This document shows positions 51,545 through 60,595 of a stretch of 64,000 nt of DNA, piece by piece. Origin of the DNA: Rhodospirillaceae bacterium (GTDB taxonomy: Bacteria > Pseudomonadota > Alphaproteobacteria > UBA6615); NCBI GenBank assembly GCA_002713365.1, contig PASR01000004.1:26076-90075 (forward strand). The letters are read 5' to 3'. How positions within the stretch are numbered: position 1 is the first letter of the stretch; every line of letters begins with the position of its first letter. Below the pieces are notes generated by a model, which worked only from the letters and a program-made list of their open reading frames with translations, was not told the DNA's origin and ran no database searches. The translations under genes and the position numbers were made by a program.

Positions 51545-53872
51545 TTAAGTTGATTGTAATGCTGTCCAGATTTTTTGAGGCGTAGCCGGCATATCCATTT
51601 TAGTAATTCCTCGAGTTGAAAGCGCATCTAAAATTGCGTTCATCCCAGCTGGCAGAGCACCAGTAGTTCCAGCTTCACCGGCACCCTTGGCTCCAACTGG
51701 GTTAGTAGTACATGGAACGGAATGAAAACCAAGTTTCATTGATGGTAAATCATCTGCCCTTGGCATCATATAATCCATGAATGAACCTGCTATTAGTTGG
51801 CCTTCATTATCATATACGGCATGTTCACCTAATACTTGCCCTAAACCTTGTGCCACACCGCCATGTACTTGGCCATGAACTATCATGGGATTGATTACTG
51901 TTCCGCAATCATCGACAGCTGTATAAGCAACAATATCTACGACTCCGGTATCCGTATCTATTTCAACTTCACACACATGACAGCCATTAGGATAAGTTTG
52001 TTCAGGAGAAATAAATTCTTCTTCTGAATCCAGGCTTTGAGGAATGTCTTCGGGTAAATTTTTAAGCGTTTTTACTTTTACAGCTAAATCAAATATATTT
52101 ATTTCACGATCCGTACCAGCTACCAAAAAGTTGCCATCTCTATACTCAATATCTGCTACCGATGCCTCTAGTATATGCCCGGCGATTTTTCTACCTTTAT
52201 CCAAGACTGAATCTATTGTTACTGACAAAGCACCGCTAGCTAACGCAGCTGACCGAGAAGCAACAGAAGCAAAACCAGTTGATGGAGTGTTATCGCTATT
52301 TCCTTCAATTATTCTTACTTTTTCGTAGGGAACATTAAGTAGATCAGAAATTACTTGGGCAAATGAGGTGGCATGTCCTTGCCCATTTGATTGAACGGCA
52401 AGAATTGCTTCTACCGTTCCGCTTTCAGTAAATTCTATTTTGGCACCTTCTTCTAAGTAGCCTCCCGCCGTTTCCACAAAACAAGCCATACCTAATCCGC
52501 GTAGTTTACCATTTTTTTCAGAATCTTTTCTTCGAGATTGAAACTCATCCCATTTCGCAATTTTTAGTGCCTTATCCATGGCTGCTTCAAATTCACCACT
52601 ATCATAGGTTTGTGATAGTGATGTTTTATATGGCATAGCGATTGGATTAATAAAATTACGGCGTCTCAAATCCACTCGATCTATACCCATTTCACGCGCT
52701 GCTTGATCAATCAGACGTTCGAGAATGTAAGCTGCTTCGGGGCGGCCTGCTCCTCGGTATGGTCCTATAGGTAAATTATTTGTTAAAACGCAACGAACGT
52801 TAAAATATAGAGAGGGGTTATCATAGCACCCTGTTAGGCAATTGCAGACATTTCGTGTAGCTGCTGCAGGCCCATGTGAAGATAAGTACCCCCCCATTGC
52901 AGCTATCATATCAACGCGGAGACCTATAATTTTACCATTTTTGTCTAATGCTAGTTCGCCATTTATGATGCCATCACGTGCTTGATTGTCCGCTAGAAAA
53001 GCTTCTGAACGACTTCCTTGCCATTTCACAGGTCTCTTAATTTCTTTAGCAGCGAAAAGACAAGCAACATATTCAGGGTAAGCTTGAGTTTTCATACCAA
53101 ATCCCCCGCCTACATCATGGGTTACTACGTGCATCTTATCAGGTGGCACCTGAAAAATAGATTCTGCCAACATACGACGCATGGCATTAACTCCCTGTGA
53201 TCCTGCAAAAAGCTCATATCTTTCTTTGTTTGCATCCCATCGGGCGTTAGCACTGCGTGGTTCCATTGAAGCTGCTACTATACGATTTGTTTTTAGGGTT
53301 AGTTTTGAGACGTGAGTCGCTTTTCTAAATGCTTCCTCTGTTTTACCTTTATCTCCTATACGGAAGTCTAAACAAATATTATTGGGTATATTTTCCCATA
53401 TCTGTGGGGCACCATCTGCTATAGCATCTTCAACATTTACAATGGTAGGTAAGATATCAAAATCAAATTCAATGAGTTCAACTGCGTCTGCTGCTAGGGC
53501 GCTAGATTCAGCAACAACCATTGCGATAATCTCCCCGACATGACGAACTTTCTCAACGGCAATAGATGGACGTGATGTTAGTTTCATCTCTGAACCATCG
53601 TAGTTAGCAAAAGGGGTCATATTAGGAATATTACCAATACCTGCAGCAAGTAGGTCATTGCCTGTAAATACTTCTATAATACCAGGCAAACTTTTAGCCG
53701 CAGATACGTCAACTGCTAATATTTTAGCATGCGCAACTGGAGACCGTAAAAACGCTACAAAGGTTTGATCATCAAAAGTTATGTCATCAGTATATTTTCC
53801 GGATCCGGTGATCAAGTTCTGATCTTCACGGCGCAGAACATGTTGAGAGATACCAAAATTTTCAGTCGACAT
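51545..53872 (-). CDS. CoxL-type molybdenum hydroxylase large subunit (third copy)
   Basis: A 775-residue member of the xanthine dehydrogenase/CO dehydrogenase large-subunit family. Key blocks are ISQHVLRREDQNLITGSGKYTDD, THDVGGGFGMKTQAYPEY, IGPYRGAGRPEAAYILERL, SNGQGHATSFAQVI and the catalytic-Glu segment GAKGAGEAGTTGALPAG. It is closer to the 42.9-kb protein (shared PYRGAGRPEA) than to the interrupted one at 32 kb. No small or medium subunit genes are adjacent. It starts a minus-strand run of CoxL, quinone reductase and cupin. The substrate is unknown. Confidence 0.9.
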   Translation of the reverse strand: MSTENFGISQHVLRREDQNLITGSGKYTDDITFDDQTFVAFLRSPVAHAKILAVDVSAAKSLPGIIEVFTGNDLLAAGIGNIPNMTPFANYDGSEMKLTSRPSIAVEKVRHVGEIIAMVVAESSALAADAVELIEFDFDILPTIVNVEDAIADGAPQIWENIPNNICLDFRIGDKGKTEEAFRKATHVSKLTLKTNRIVAASMEPRSANARWDANKERYELFAGSQGVNAMRRMLAESIFQVPPDKMHVVTHDVGGGFGMKTQAYPEYVACLFAAKEIKRPVKWQGSRSEAFLADNQARDGIINGELALDKNGKIIGLRVDMIAAMGGYLSSHGPAAATRNVCNCLTGCYDNPSLYFNVRCVLTNNLPIGPYRGAGRPEAAYILERLIDQAAREMGIDRVDLRRRNFINPIAMPYKTSLSQTYDSGEFEAAMDKALKIAKWDEFQSRRKDSEKNGKLRGLGMACFVETAGGYLEEGAKIEFTESGTVEAILAVQSNGQGHATSFAQVISDLLNVPYEKVRIIEGNSDNTPSTGFASVASRSAALASGALSVTIDSVLDKGRKIAGHILEASVADIEYRDGNFLVAGTDREINIFDLAVKVKTLKNLPEDIPQSLDSEEEFISPEQTYPNGCHVCEVEIDTDTGVVDIVAYTAVDDCGTVINPMIVHGQVHGGVAQGLGQVLGEHAVYDNEGQLIAGSFMDYMMPRADDLPSMKLGFHSVPCTTNPVGAKGAGEAGTTGALPAGMNAILDALSTRGITKMDMPATPQKIWTALQST

Positions 53873-54048
53873 ATTCAGAATTCTCCTAAAATTGATATAT
53901 TTTTTTATTAATTAGAGTATTTAACATGGCTTGCGTCTAAGTCGAGGGGTAAGAGATAGTTAAAATAATTAGTTTGCTCTATATTTTTAGAAATATATAG
54001 GTAATAACAAATAAAAGTTTTAAAAAAAAAGTTATTTGGGGAATCATT

Positions 54049-55125
54049 ATGCTTTTTAAGTGCGCTCATCACGGTCCAGAAACCGGCAGTAGCAGTATAG
54101 GTCACCGTGTTCAGAACATAAATTCGAAAATTAAATCTGTTGATATTCATTGTCATCTTCATGTGCCGGAAGTTGATGCAATGGTGAAAGATGCCTTTGA
54201 TTTAAAATATGAACCACTTATGTGGCATGCTAGTGAGGAAACAAGGGCATTTCAACGTCAACATACGCAAGACATTATGCCCATGGCAACGGATGTTGAT
54301 ATACGCCTCTCTCATATGGATGCTGCTGGTGTTGATATTCAAGCAGTATCAACAGGACCTGGTCATTATTGTTATTGGGCTGATCCTGAATTAGGACGTG
54401 ATGTCGCTCAGATGGTAAATAATAGCTTAACTGAACTTGTTGCAAGTAATCCTGATAGATTTGTTGGCTTAGGCACTGTGCCGTTACAAAACCCTGAAAT
54501 GGCAGTTGCTGAGTTGAATCGTTGTGTCAATGATTTAGGTATGCGCGGTGTAGAAATCTCAACTGATGTTTGCGGAACAGAACTATCACGAGCGGGTCTC
54601 GATAAGTTCTTTGCCCGGGTAGAAGAATTAGGTGTTGTGATATTCATGCACCCTGGAGGTTTTACCGAAAGCGCGAGGTTTGCTGATCATTATTTTAGTA
54701 ATATTATTGCTAATCCATTGGCATCCACTGTTGCAGTACATTATTTAATTTTTGATGGAGTAATGGATCGTCATCCCGGTCTAAAGATTTGTGTGGCACA
54801 TGGGGGAGGGTTTATGGCCTCATATTCAGGACGTATTGACCATGCACATCCTCTTCGGCCAGATATGCAACGACATTTGCCTAAAGGGAAAATCCATACT
54901 GATTATCTAAAAAGGTTTTATTTTGATACGGTTGTATTTACGGATCATCAGTTGGAGTATTTAGTCAAGGTCTTTGGAGCTGATCATATTGTCATGGGTA
55001 CTGATTATCCTTACGATATGGCCGAAACAGATCCTGTTGGGCATGTAAATGGAACCGATTTAACTAACGATCAAAAATCTGCGATAATAGGTGGCAATGC
55101 TGCCAAATTATTAGGACTCAACTAA
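54049..55125 (+). CDS. ACMSD-like amidohydrolase, copy 1
   Basis: A 358-residue member of amidohydrolase family 2 (PF04909), related to aminocarboxymuconate-semialdehyde decarboxylase. The metal-binding HxH is in VDIHCHLHVPE near residue 40, a further His lies in VIFMHPGG, then KICVAHGGG and the late Asp in GTDYPYDMAE. The conserved MFKC-type N-terminus (MLFKCAHHGPE) recurs in the next gene. These enzymes decarboxylate or hydrolyse ring-cleavage products with a divalent metal. It lies 48 bases before copy 2 in the same direction, a tandem duplication. Confidence 0.9.
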   Translation: MLFKCAHHGPETGSSSIGHRVQNINSKIKSVDIHCHLHVPEVDAMVKDAFDLKYEPLMWHASEETRAFQRQHTQDIMPMATDVDIRLSHMDAAGVDIQAVSTGPGHYCYWADPELGRDVAQMVNNSLTELVASNPDRFVGLGTVPLQNPEMAVAELNRCVNDLGMRGVEISTDVCGTELSRAGLDKFFARVEELGVVIFMHPGGFTESARFADHYFSNIIANPLASTVAVHYLIFDGVMDRHPGLKICVAHGGGFMASYSGRIDHAHPLRPDMQRHLPKGKIHTDYLKRFYFDTVVFTDHQLEYLVKVFGADHIVMGTDYPYDMAETDPVGHVNGTDLTNDQKSAIIGGNAAKLLGLN

Positions 55126-55173
55126 AACCAGTTTTGGTATTTTATACTGATATTATTTAGATAGGGGTAATCA

Positions 55174-56256
55174 ATGTTTTTTAAATGCGTTAACCATTCG
55201 CCGGCCAGTGATCACGGGCATACCCAGAGAGTAAAAAACGGTAATCAGCACTTCACTGTAGATGTGCATTGTCATGTGCATGTTCTTGAGGCGGATGCTA
55301 TGTTGGAAGATCCTTCAGTAGCTGACCAGGCGAAGCTATATAAGGAAGCTAGTGCCTTAACTGGGGAAATTAACCGCAATCAACATCAGAGTATTTTACC
55401 TAAGTTAACTGACCCAGATGTTCGCATTGCTGATATGGATGCTTGCGGTATAGACGTACAAGCCCTGTCACCATCACCCTTCCATTATAACTATGTTTAT
55501 CCAGCGGAATTTGCACGCGAGACCTCAAAAGTAGTTAACGACCGTATCGCAGAAATTGTTGCTGGAAACCCGGATCGTTTTGTAGGTTTATGTACTGCTC
55601 CATTACAGGATGTAGATATGGCGGTTGCAGAATTAGACCGCTGTGTCAAAGAACATGGTATGCGTGGGGTGGAAATTTCCACTAACGTTCGGGGACAGGA
55701 TTTAACGCGCGCTGGTTTAGAGAAGTTTTTCGCTCGAGTAGAAGAATTAGATGTAATGATTTTTATGCATCCAATTGGAACTAGTTTTAAAGAGCGCATG
55801 ACTGATCATTATTTTCGTAATACTATTGGACACCCGCTTGAATCAGCTTTAGCTGTAGGACATTTAGTATTTGACGGTTATTTAGAAAAATTTCCTGGAA
55901 TTAAAATTTGTATTGCTCACGGTGGCGGCTACGTGCCAACTTATTCTGGCCGTTTTGATCATCCTTATCATCTTAGGGATGATTGTCGTCAAGTCATATC
56001 CAAGCCTCCAAGTGAGTATGTAAAAAAACTATACTTTGATACGGTCGTGTTTACTGATCATCAACTCCGTTATCTAGTTGATACTTGGGGTGCTGACCGA
56101 ATTGTTATGGGAACTGACTATCCATATGACATGGCTGAGCCGGATCCGGTGGGATTTGTAGATGGCACTTCGGGTCTTAGTGAACAACAGAAAGCCACGG
56201 TTATGGGGGGCAATGCTGCTCAGCTTCTAAAAATTGACGTTTCCAGATTGAATTAA
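55174..56256 (+). CDS. ACMSD-like amidohydrolase, copy 2
   Basis: A 360-residue paralogue of the preceding gene. It keeps VDVHCHVHVLE, VMIFMHPIG, KICIAHGGGYVPTYSGRFD and MGTDYPYDMAEPDPVG, the same metal-site set. The N-terminus MFFKCVNHSPAS parallels copy 1, while the region after the first motif differs (MLEDPSVADQAKLYKEA versus AMVKDAFDLKYEPLM), so the two probably accept different substrates. Both may act after ring cleavage or on dihydroxybenzoate-type acids. The two genes are probably one operon. Confidence 0.9.
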   Translation: MFFKCVNHSPASDHGHTQRVKNGNQHFTVDVHCHVHVLEADAMLEDPSVADQAKLYKEASALTGEINRNQHQSILPKLTDPDVRIADMDACGIDVQALSPSPFHYNYVYPAEFARETSKVVNDRIAEIVAGNPDRFVGLCTAPLQDVDMAVAELDRCVKEHGMRGVEISTNVRGQDLTRAGLEKFFARVEELDVMIFMHPIGTSFKERMTDHYFRNTIGHPLESALAVGHLVFDGYLEKFPGIKICIAHGGGYVPTYSGRFDHPYHLRDDCRQVISKPPSEYVKKLYFDTVVFTDHQLRYLVDTWGADRIVMGTDYPYDMAEPDPVGFVDGTSGLSEQQKATVMGGNAAQLLKIDVSRLN

Positions 56257-56331
56257 TTTATATTTTTTTAAAGATAAAGTTTCTTTTAGAGTGTTATTTA
56301 GGCTAACTTTAGAAAGAAGCAGCTATATATC

Positions 56332-57384
56332 CTAATCACTATTTGGCATGTCGACGCCCAGCGTAGATGCGGATTGTGAAAGCCTGTCCCATGTACCCTT
56401 GGGCAATGGAATGCCGTATTTTAAGCGTTTAGTAAGAATAGCATCACCTCGTTCTCCAGGTGCATATATCTCGTCTACGCCTTCTGCACGTGGCAATGAC
56501 TTGATTGCAGATGCGAGTAGATCTACTTCGTTTCTATAATTACTAATATCAATAAAAGCAGATATTTTTATTGCTATTGCCAAACCGTTTTGTCTAAATC
56601 CAGAAGGATCAGCACCAGGCATAATTAGTGAAGCTATTAGCGGGTTAGATCCCATCAGACTAACCAAGCATTCAAACATGAGTGATAAACTAGACCCTTT
56701 TGCCCCGCCCAGTGGCATTAGTATTGAGGCCAAGTTGGGGTCATTTGTCATGTTTCCATTTTTATCCATGGCCCAGCCGTCGGGAATTGGTTCTCCAGCG
56801 TCGCGCGCTTCTAGGACTTTTCCCATAGAGACTGTAGAGGTTGACATATCGACTACCAAAGGAGGGTGTGTTCCACCGGGCACTGCGATAGCAAGAGGGT
56901 TGGTAGATAGTCCAGCTACTCTAGCCCCATGGTACGCCATCATTGGTCGAGAAGCTATCATGACGATACCTGCCATGTCTTCTTTTGCAGCAATCTGAGC
57001 GTAATAACCAATAGCCCCTGTATGGGTTATATTTTTTGCAATACACCACCCTATATTGACCTCATTCGCTCGTTCCATCGCTTCTTCCATTGCGCGTGCC
57101 ATTCCAATAGGACCAGGAGAAGCATCGCAATCTAATACTGCAATTGCTGCATCTTTTTTTTCTATTGTAATATTTGGACGCGCATTAATATTACCATTTT
57201 TAATTGTCTCAATGTATCTTGGAATTCTTAATACTCCATGAGAGTCAACACCTCGTAAATTTGCCCAAACTAAAACATCTGCCCATTTTAGAGCATTTTC
57301 TGAAGATATATTGCAGGCACTAAAGATCCTTGTGGCAAAGTCTTTTAATGGTTGTGCCTTTACAATAATATTACCCTCACTCAT
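56332..57384 (-). CDS. Ldh2-family malate/L-lactate/ureidoglycolate dehydrogenase
   Basis: A 350-residue NAD(P)-dependent dehydrogenase of the Ldh2 family (PF02615), a fold separate from classical lactate dehydrogenases. ADVLVWANLRGVDSHGVLRIPRY, ITHTGAIGYYAQIAAKEDMAGIVM, NPLAIAVPGG and PLVVDMSTSTVSMGKV are the family blocks. Members oxidise malate, sulfolactate, ureidoglycolate or 2,3-diketogulonate, and the substrate cannot be chosen here. It is on the minus strand, converging with the tandem amidohydrolases, and the MetE-like gene lies upstream on the same strand. Confidence 0.87.
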   Translation of the reverse strand: MSEGNIIVKAQPLKDFATRIFSACNISSENALKWADVLVWANLRGVDSHGVLRIPRYIETIKNGNINARPNITIEKKDAAIAVLDCDASPGPIGMARAMEEAMERANEVNIGWCIAKNITHTGAIGYYAQIAAKEDMAGIVMIASRPMMAYHGARVAGLSTNPLAIAVPGGTHPPLVVDMSTSTVSMGKVLEARDAGEPIPDGWAMDKNGNMTNDPNLASILMPLGGAKGSSLSLMFECLVSLMGSNPLIASLIMPGADPSGFRQNGLAIAIKISAFIDISNYRNEVDLLASAIKSLPRAEGVDEIYAPGERGDAILTKRLKYGIPLPKGTWDRLSQSASTLGVDMPNSD

Positions 57385-57486
57385 TCTCTTCTCCTAAAAT
57401 CTTTTTTGTTAAAATATTCTTTTGTTCTCTATTTCTTTAGCTTTAGAAATCGTGAGTGGCGGGGAGATAAATTAATTAATATGTTT

Positions 57487-58509
57487 CTATAACTCAGAAC
57501 GCACTATTTTAGCTCCCTGAGATAGAGCTTTAAGTTTGTCATTAGCTACACTTCTAGGCAGAGGAACCATGCCACAGTTAGTACATGGGAATATTCGTTC
57601 AGGTGATAAATATTTTGTTGCATGACGAATTATGGCGGCGACTTCCTCGGGTGTTTCTATTTCTAGTTTCGTTACATCAATTGCTCCAAAAAGGACATCT
57701 TTTTTGTTAGAAAGCAGTGCTAATAATTCAATGGGCACTCTCGAACCAGCGAATTCTAATGAAACCTGATCTATTTCACAGCAGGCTAATTCCGGCAGTA
57801 TTATTTTATATTGATTCCATACCTTCCCTAAAGTAGCTTTCCAATCAAGATTTGCTTTGATCCCGTAGCCATAGCAGATATGAACAGCTGTTTTGCATGA
57901 AAGCCCGTCAACAGCTCTGTTAAGGGCGTCTAGACCCCAAGTAGGTACCGAGTTAAGATATACATTGAAAGCAGGCTCATCGAACTGTATTACGTTGGCG
58001 CCTGCTGCCTCAATTTCTTTGGCCTCCATATTTAAAATATCGGCAAAAGCCATTGCCAGTGATGGTCGGTCTCTATAATGATTATCTGCTAATGTGTCCA
58101 CAATCGTCATGGGCCCTGGCATAGTAAACTTTAAATCATGTTTTGTTTGTTTTCGGGCGAAAGCAACCTCATCTTTATGAATTGGTGAAGAACGGTAAAT
58201 GCTAGAAACAACAGTTGGACAATCCGCTTGATAACGATTATCACGTATTCCTATGCGCTCTTTATGTTCAAAATCTATTCCACCAATTTTTTCTAAGATA
58301 CCATGAACAAAATGTTGACGTGATTGTTCACCATCTGAAACAATATCAATACCAGCTTTCTCTTGGTCATTTATAGCTATACGAACAGCATCTTGTTTTG
58401 CTTCTTCCAATTTTCTAATATCTTTATGTGCCCACGGTGCCCATAGAACCTCAGGTTGAGCTAGCCAGGATGGCTTTGGTAAACTGCCGGTAATTGTAGT
58501 TTTAAGCAT
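57487..58509 (-). CDS. MetE C-terminal-domain-like methyltransferase (core MetE)
   Basis: A 340-residue protein corresponding only to the C-terminal, zinc-binding half of cobalamin-independent methionine synthase; MetE itself is about 750 residues. ITGSLPKPSWL, DIVSDGEQSRQHFVHGI, FDEPAF, VHICYGYG and the zinc-ligand-bearing FPCTNCGMVPLPR are present, so the metal site with His and two Cys appears intact. Stand-alone core MetE proteins may use other methyl donors or act in catabolism. No cobalamin or SAM riboswitch is recognised in front of it. Confidence 0.86.
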   Translation of the reverse strand: MLKTTITGSLPKPSWLAQPEVLWAPWAHKDIRKLEEAKQDAVRIAINDQEKAGIDIVSDGEQSRQHFVHGILEKIGGIDFEHKERIGIRDNRYQADCPTVVSSIYRSSPIHKDEVAFARKQTKHDLKFTMPGPMTIVDTLADNHYRDRPSLAMAFADILNMEAKEIEAAGANVIQFDEPAFNVYLNSVPTWGLDALNRAVDGLSCKTAVHICYGYGIKANLDWKATLGKVWNQYKIILPELACCEIDQVSLEFAGSRVPIELLALLSNKKDVLFGAIDVTKLEIETPEEVAAIIRHATKYLSPERIFPCTNCGMVPLPRSVANDKLKALSQGAKIVRSEL

Positions 58510-58606
58510 TATTCTCTCCTATTAATTCTGCATTGGGCTTTGCGGTCATAAAAGATTTCGAGTAAGCAGATTGCCAGAATGTTAAATTTATTCAAGAGGA
58601 GATACC

Positions 58607-59443
58607 ATGACTATAGAAAAATTACCTGCTGGATGGCCTGAGGGAAAGCGCTTAGCTGTTTCCGTAAATATAATGTGTGAAGCATGGACTGATGATGCAG
58701 CTCCAGGTATTGGCCCAATGGGAAACCCTTTAAGGGCTGGGGTTTTAGACACGCAAGCACGTTCTTGGGCTGAATATGGTATGACTGTTGGAGCTTACCG
58801 CTTACTAGACATTGTTGGAGAGGCAGGAGTTCCGTGCGGAACTTATGCTAGCGGAATTATTGCTGAAAAATGGCCGGAGCTGCTAAAAAGAATTGATAAT
58901 GATGGCCATTTTATAGGAGCTCATGCTTGGATGCAGAATATACTGCCTGCTTATCAAGAACTGGAACAAGAAAAAAATGATTTAAAACGTGGGATGAACT
59001 TATTTCAGAATGTTATTGGTAAGCTACCAGAAGGCTTTGCTAGTCCACGGGGCACTCCTAGTAACAATACTTGTGAGTTGTTAGCAGAGAGCGGTTTTAA
59101 ATGGCATATAGATCATTTCAACACTGACTTGCCATATTTGATGAACACATCTAAAGGCCCGCTTGCTATTGTTCCATTCACTATGGAGGTTAATGATCTA
59201 CCGCTCTACATGCGCTTTGGAAATCCACCTGAGGTTTATACGGCTACATTAAAACGTATTGTTGATAATTATACTAGTATAGGCAGTCCTCCTGCCGTGT
59301 TGGATATAACTGCACATGCTCATGTATTTGGACGCCCGTTTGGGGCCATAGAAATTAAAGCAGCTATTGATATTGTAAAAGATCTAGACTGGGTATGGAT
59401 GACTACACACCAGGAGTTGGCGGGGCTGGTTTACCCGAGTTAA
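58607..59443 (+). CDS. Polysaccharide deacetylase / PuuE allantoinase-like protein
   Basis: A 278-residue NodB-fold protein. VNIMCEAWTDDAAPG near the start, SWAEYGMTVGAYRLLDIVGEAGVPCGTYASGIIAEKWPELLKRI, FIGAHAWMQNILPAYQE, GFASPRGTPSNNTCELLAESGFKW and a C-terminal DITAHAHVFGRPFG form the pattern of PuuE-type, cofactor-independent allantoinases rather than secreted chitin deacetylases. There is no signal peptide, which supports a cytoplasmic amidase. GAGGAGA precedes the ATG. The linked Ldh2-family gene (ureidoglycolate dehydrogenase is one member) is compatible with allantoin-type catabolism, but that is inference. Confidence 0.82.
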   Translation: MTIEKLPAGWPEGKRLAVSVNIMCEAWTDDAAPGIGPMGNPLRAGVLDTQARSWAEYGMTVGAYRLLDIVGEAGVPCGTYASGIIAEKWPELLKRIDNDGHFIGAHAWMQNILPAYQELEQEKNDLKRGMNLFQNVIGKLPEGFASPRGTPSNNTCELLAESGFKWHIDHFNTDLPYLMNTSKGPLAIVPFTMEVNDLPLYMRFGNPPEVYTATLKRIVDNYTSIGSPPAVLDITAHAHVFGRPFGAIEIKAAIDIVKDLDWVWMTTHQELAGLVYPS

Positions 59444-59574
59444 CCATACTTATTATATATTTTCTTAGACGGCTCACTGTGATGTAACAGATTTATAAAA
59501 TCACTCGATGTTAAAGCAAAGAAGGTATTTGGGTCTTATATGCATTATACTCGCAATTTTATAAGGGGAAATAG

Positions 59575-60543
59575 GTGACTATTAAACCAAGAATTTTAGT
59601 TACTAGACGTCATTTATTTGAAATCGAAAAACGTCTATTAGATGAGTATGATGTAGTTTTAAATGAAGACGATCACATAATGACTTCAGATGAGATTATT
59701 AGTGCGTCAGATGGAATCCAGGCAATTTTTTTATGTGTTACTGAGCCCCTTAGTAAGGAGGTTATTAATGCATTACCAAAAAGTGTAACGGTTATTCTTA
59801 CATTGTCAGCAGGTGTTGATCATATTGACCTCAAGTCGGCAAGAGAACGAGGTCTTGCAGTATTAGCTACGCCTGGTGCAGTTACATCAGCTACAGCAGA
59901 GGTAGGGGTTTTACTAATGCTTGGAGCCGCCAGAAGGGCGCAGGAATCTATAAGTTGTCTTCGTTCTGGAAATTGGGGTTTGTGGACTGCCACACAGTTT
60001 GTGGGTGTTGAAATCACCGGTAAACAACTCGGTATATATGGCATGGGTCGAATAGGTCAAAAATTAGCGAAGCGTGCTAGAGGCTTTGATATGGATATAT
60101 ATTACCATAATCGTAACCGTTTATCACCTGATCTAGAAGAAAAAGCAGTTTATTTAAGAAATATAGAAGACTTATTGGGAGTCAGTAATTTTTTAGCTTT
60201 GTGTGCACCTTCCACTCCACATACACACAAATTTTTAAACTCTGATACTATTAGGTGTTTGCCTGATGGTGCAGTAATTATAAATATTGCTAGGGGAAAC
60301 TTGGTTGATGATGATGCACTTATAACAGCTCTCAAGTCTGGTAAAATAGCCGCTGCAGGATTAGATGTATTTAATGGTGAACCAACTAATATTGACCAGC
60401 GATACTTTGAATTGCCAAACGTATTTATGCTTCCACATATTGGCAGTGCCTCTAGAGAAGCAAGAATTGCTATGGGAATGATGCTGCTTGATGGGTATGA
60501 AGCAATACGAAACGGTGGAGTTGCACAAAATAGGGTTGCTTAA
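59575..60543 (+). CDS. D-isomer-specific 2-hydroxyacid dehydrogenase
   Basis: A 322-residue NAD(P)-dependent enzyme starting at a GTG with AAGGGGAA in front. The Rossmann motif is LGIYGMGRIGQKLAKRA, the catalytic Arg lies in NIARGNLVDDDAL, Glu in VFNGEPTN-type context and His in MLPHIGSASREAR. The family includes glyoxylate/hydroxypyruvate reductases, phosphoglycerate and lactate dehydrogenases. Its place after the PuuE-like gene would fit glyoxylate reduction at the end of a purine or ureide pathway. The EamA exporter follows 52 bases later. Confidence 0.9.
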   Translation: MTIKPRILVTRRHLFEIEKRLLDEYDVVLNEDDHIMTSDEIISASDGIQAIFLCVTEPLSKEVINALPKSVTVILTLSAGVDHIDLKSARERGLAVLATPGAVTSATAEVGVLLMLGAARRAQESISCLRSGNWGLWTATQFVGVEITGKQLGIYGMGRIGQKLAKRARGFDMDIYYHNRNRLSPDLEEKAVYLRNIEDLLGVSNFLALCAPSTPHTHKFLNSDTIRCLPDGAVIINIARGNLVDDDALITALKSGKIAAAGLDVFNGEPTNIDQRYFELPNVFMLPHIGSASREARIAMGMMLLDGYEAIRNGGVAQNRVA

Positions 60544-60595
60544 AAAACGGGACTAAATAATTTTTTCTATTTATTGGTTTCTGTATTGTTAGGTT

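Noticed and set aside
53908..54162. Short minus-strand ORF overlapping the start of the first amidohydrolase gene
   Set aside because: It is antisense to a clear gene, has no family pattern, and is rich in Asn, Tyr and Phe as expected from AT-rich non-coding sequence.
57487..58606. Riboswitch upstream of the MetE-like gene
   Set aside because: The leader of fewer than 100 bases shows no SAM or cobalamin riboswitch pattern.
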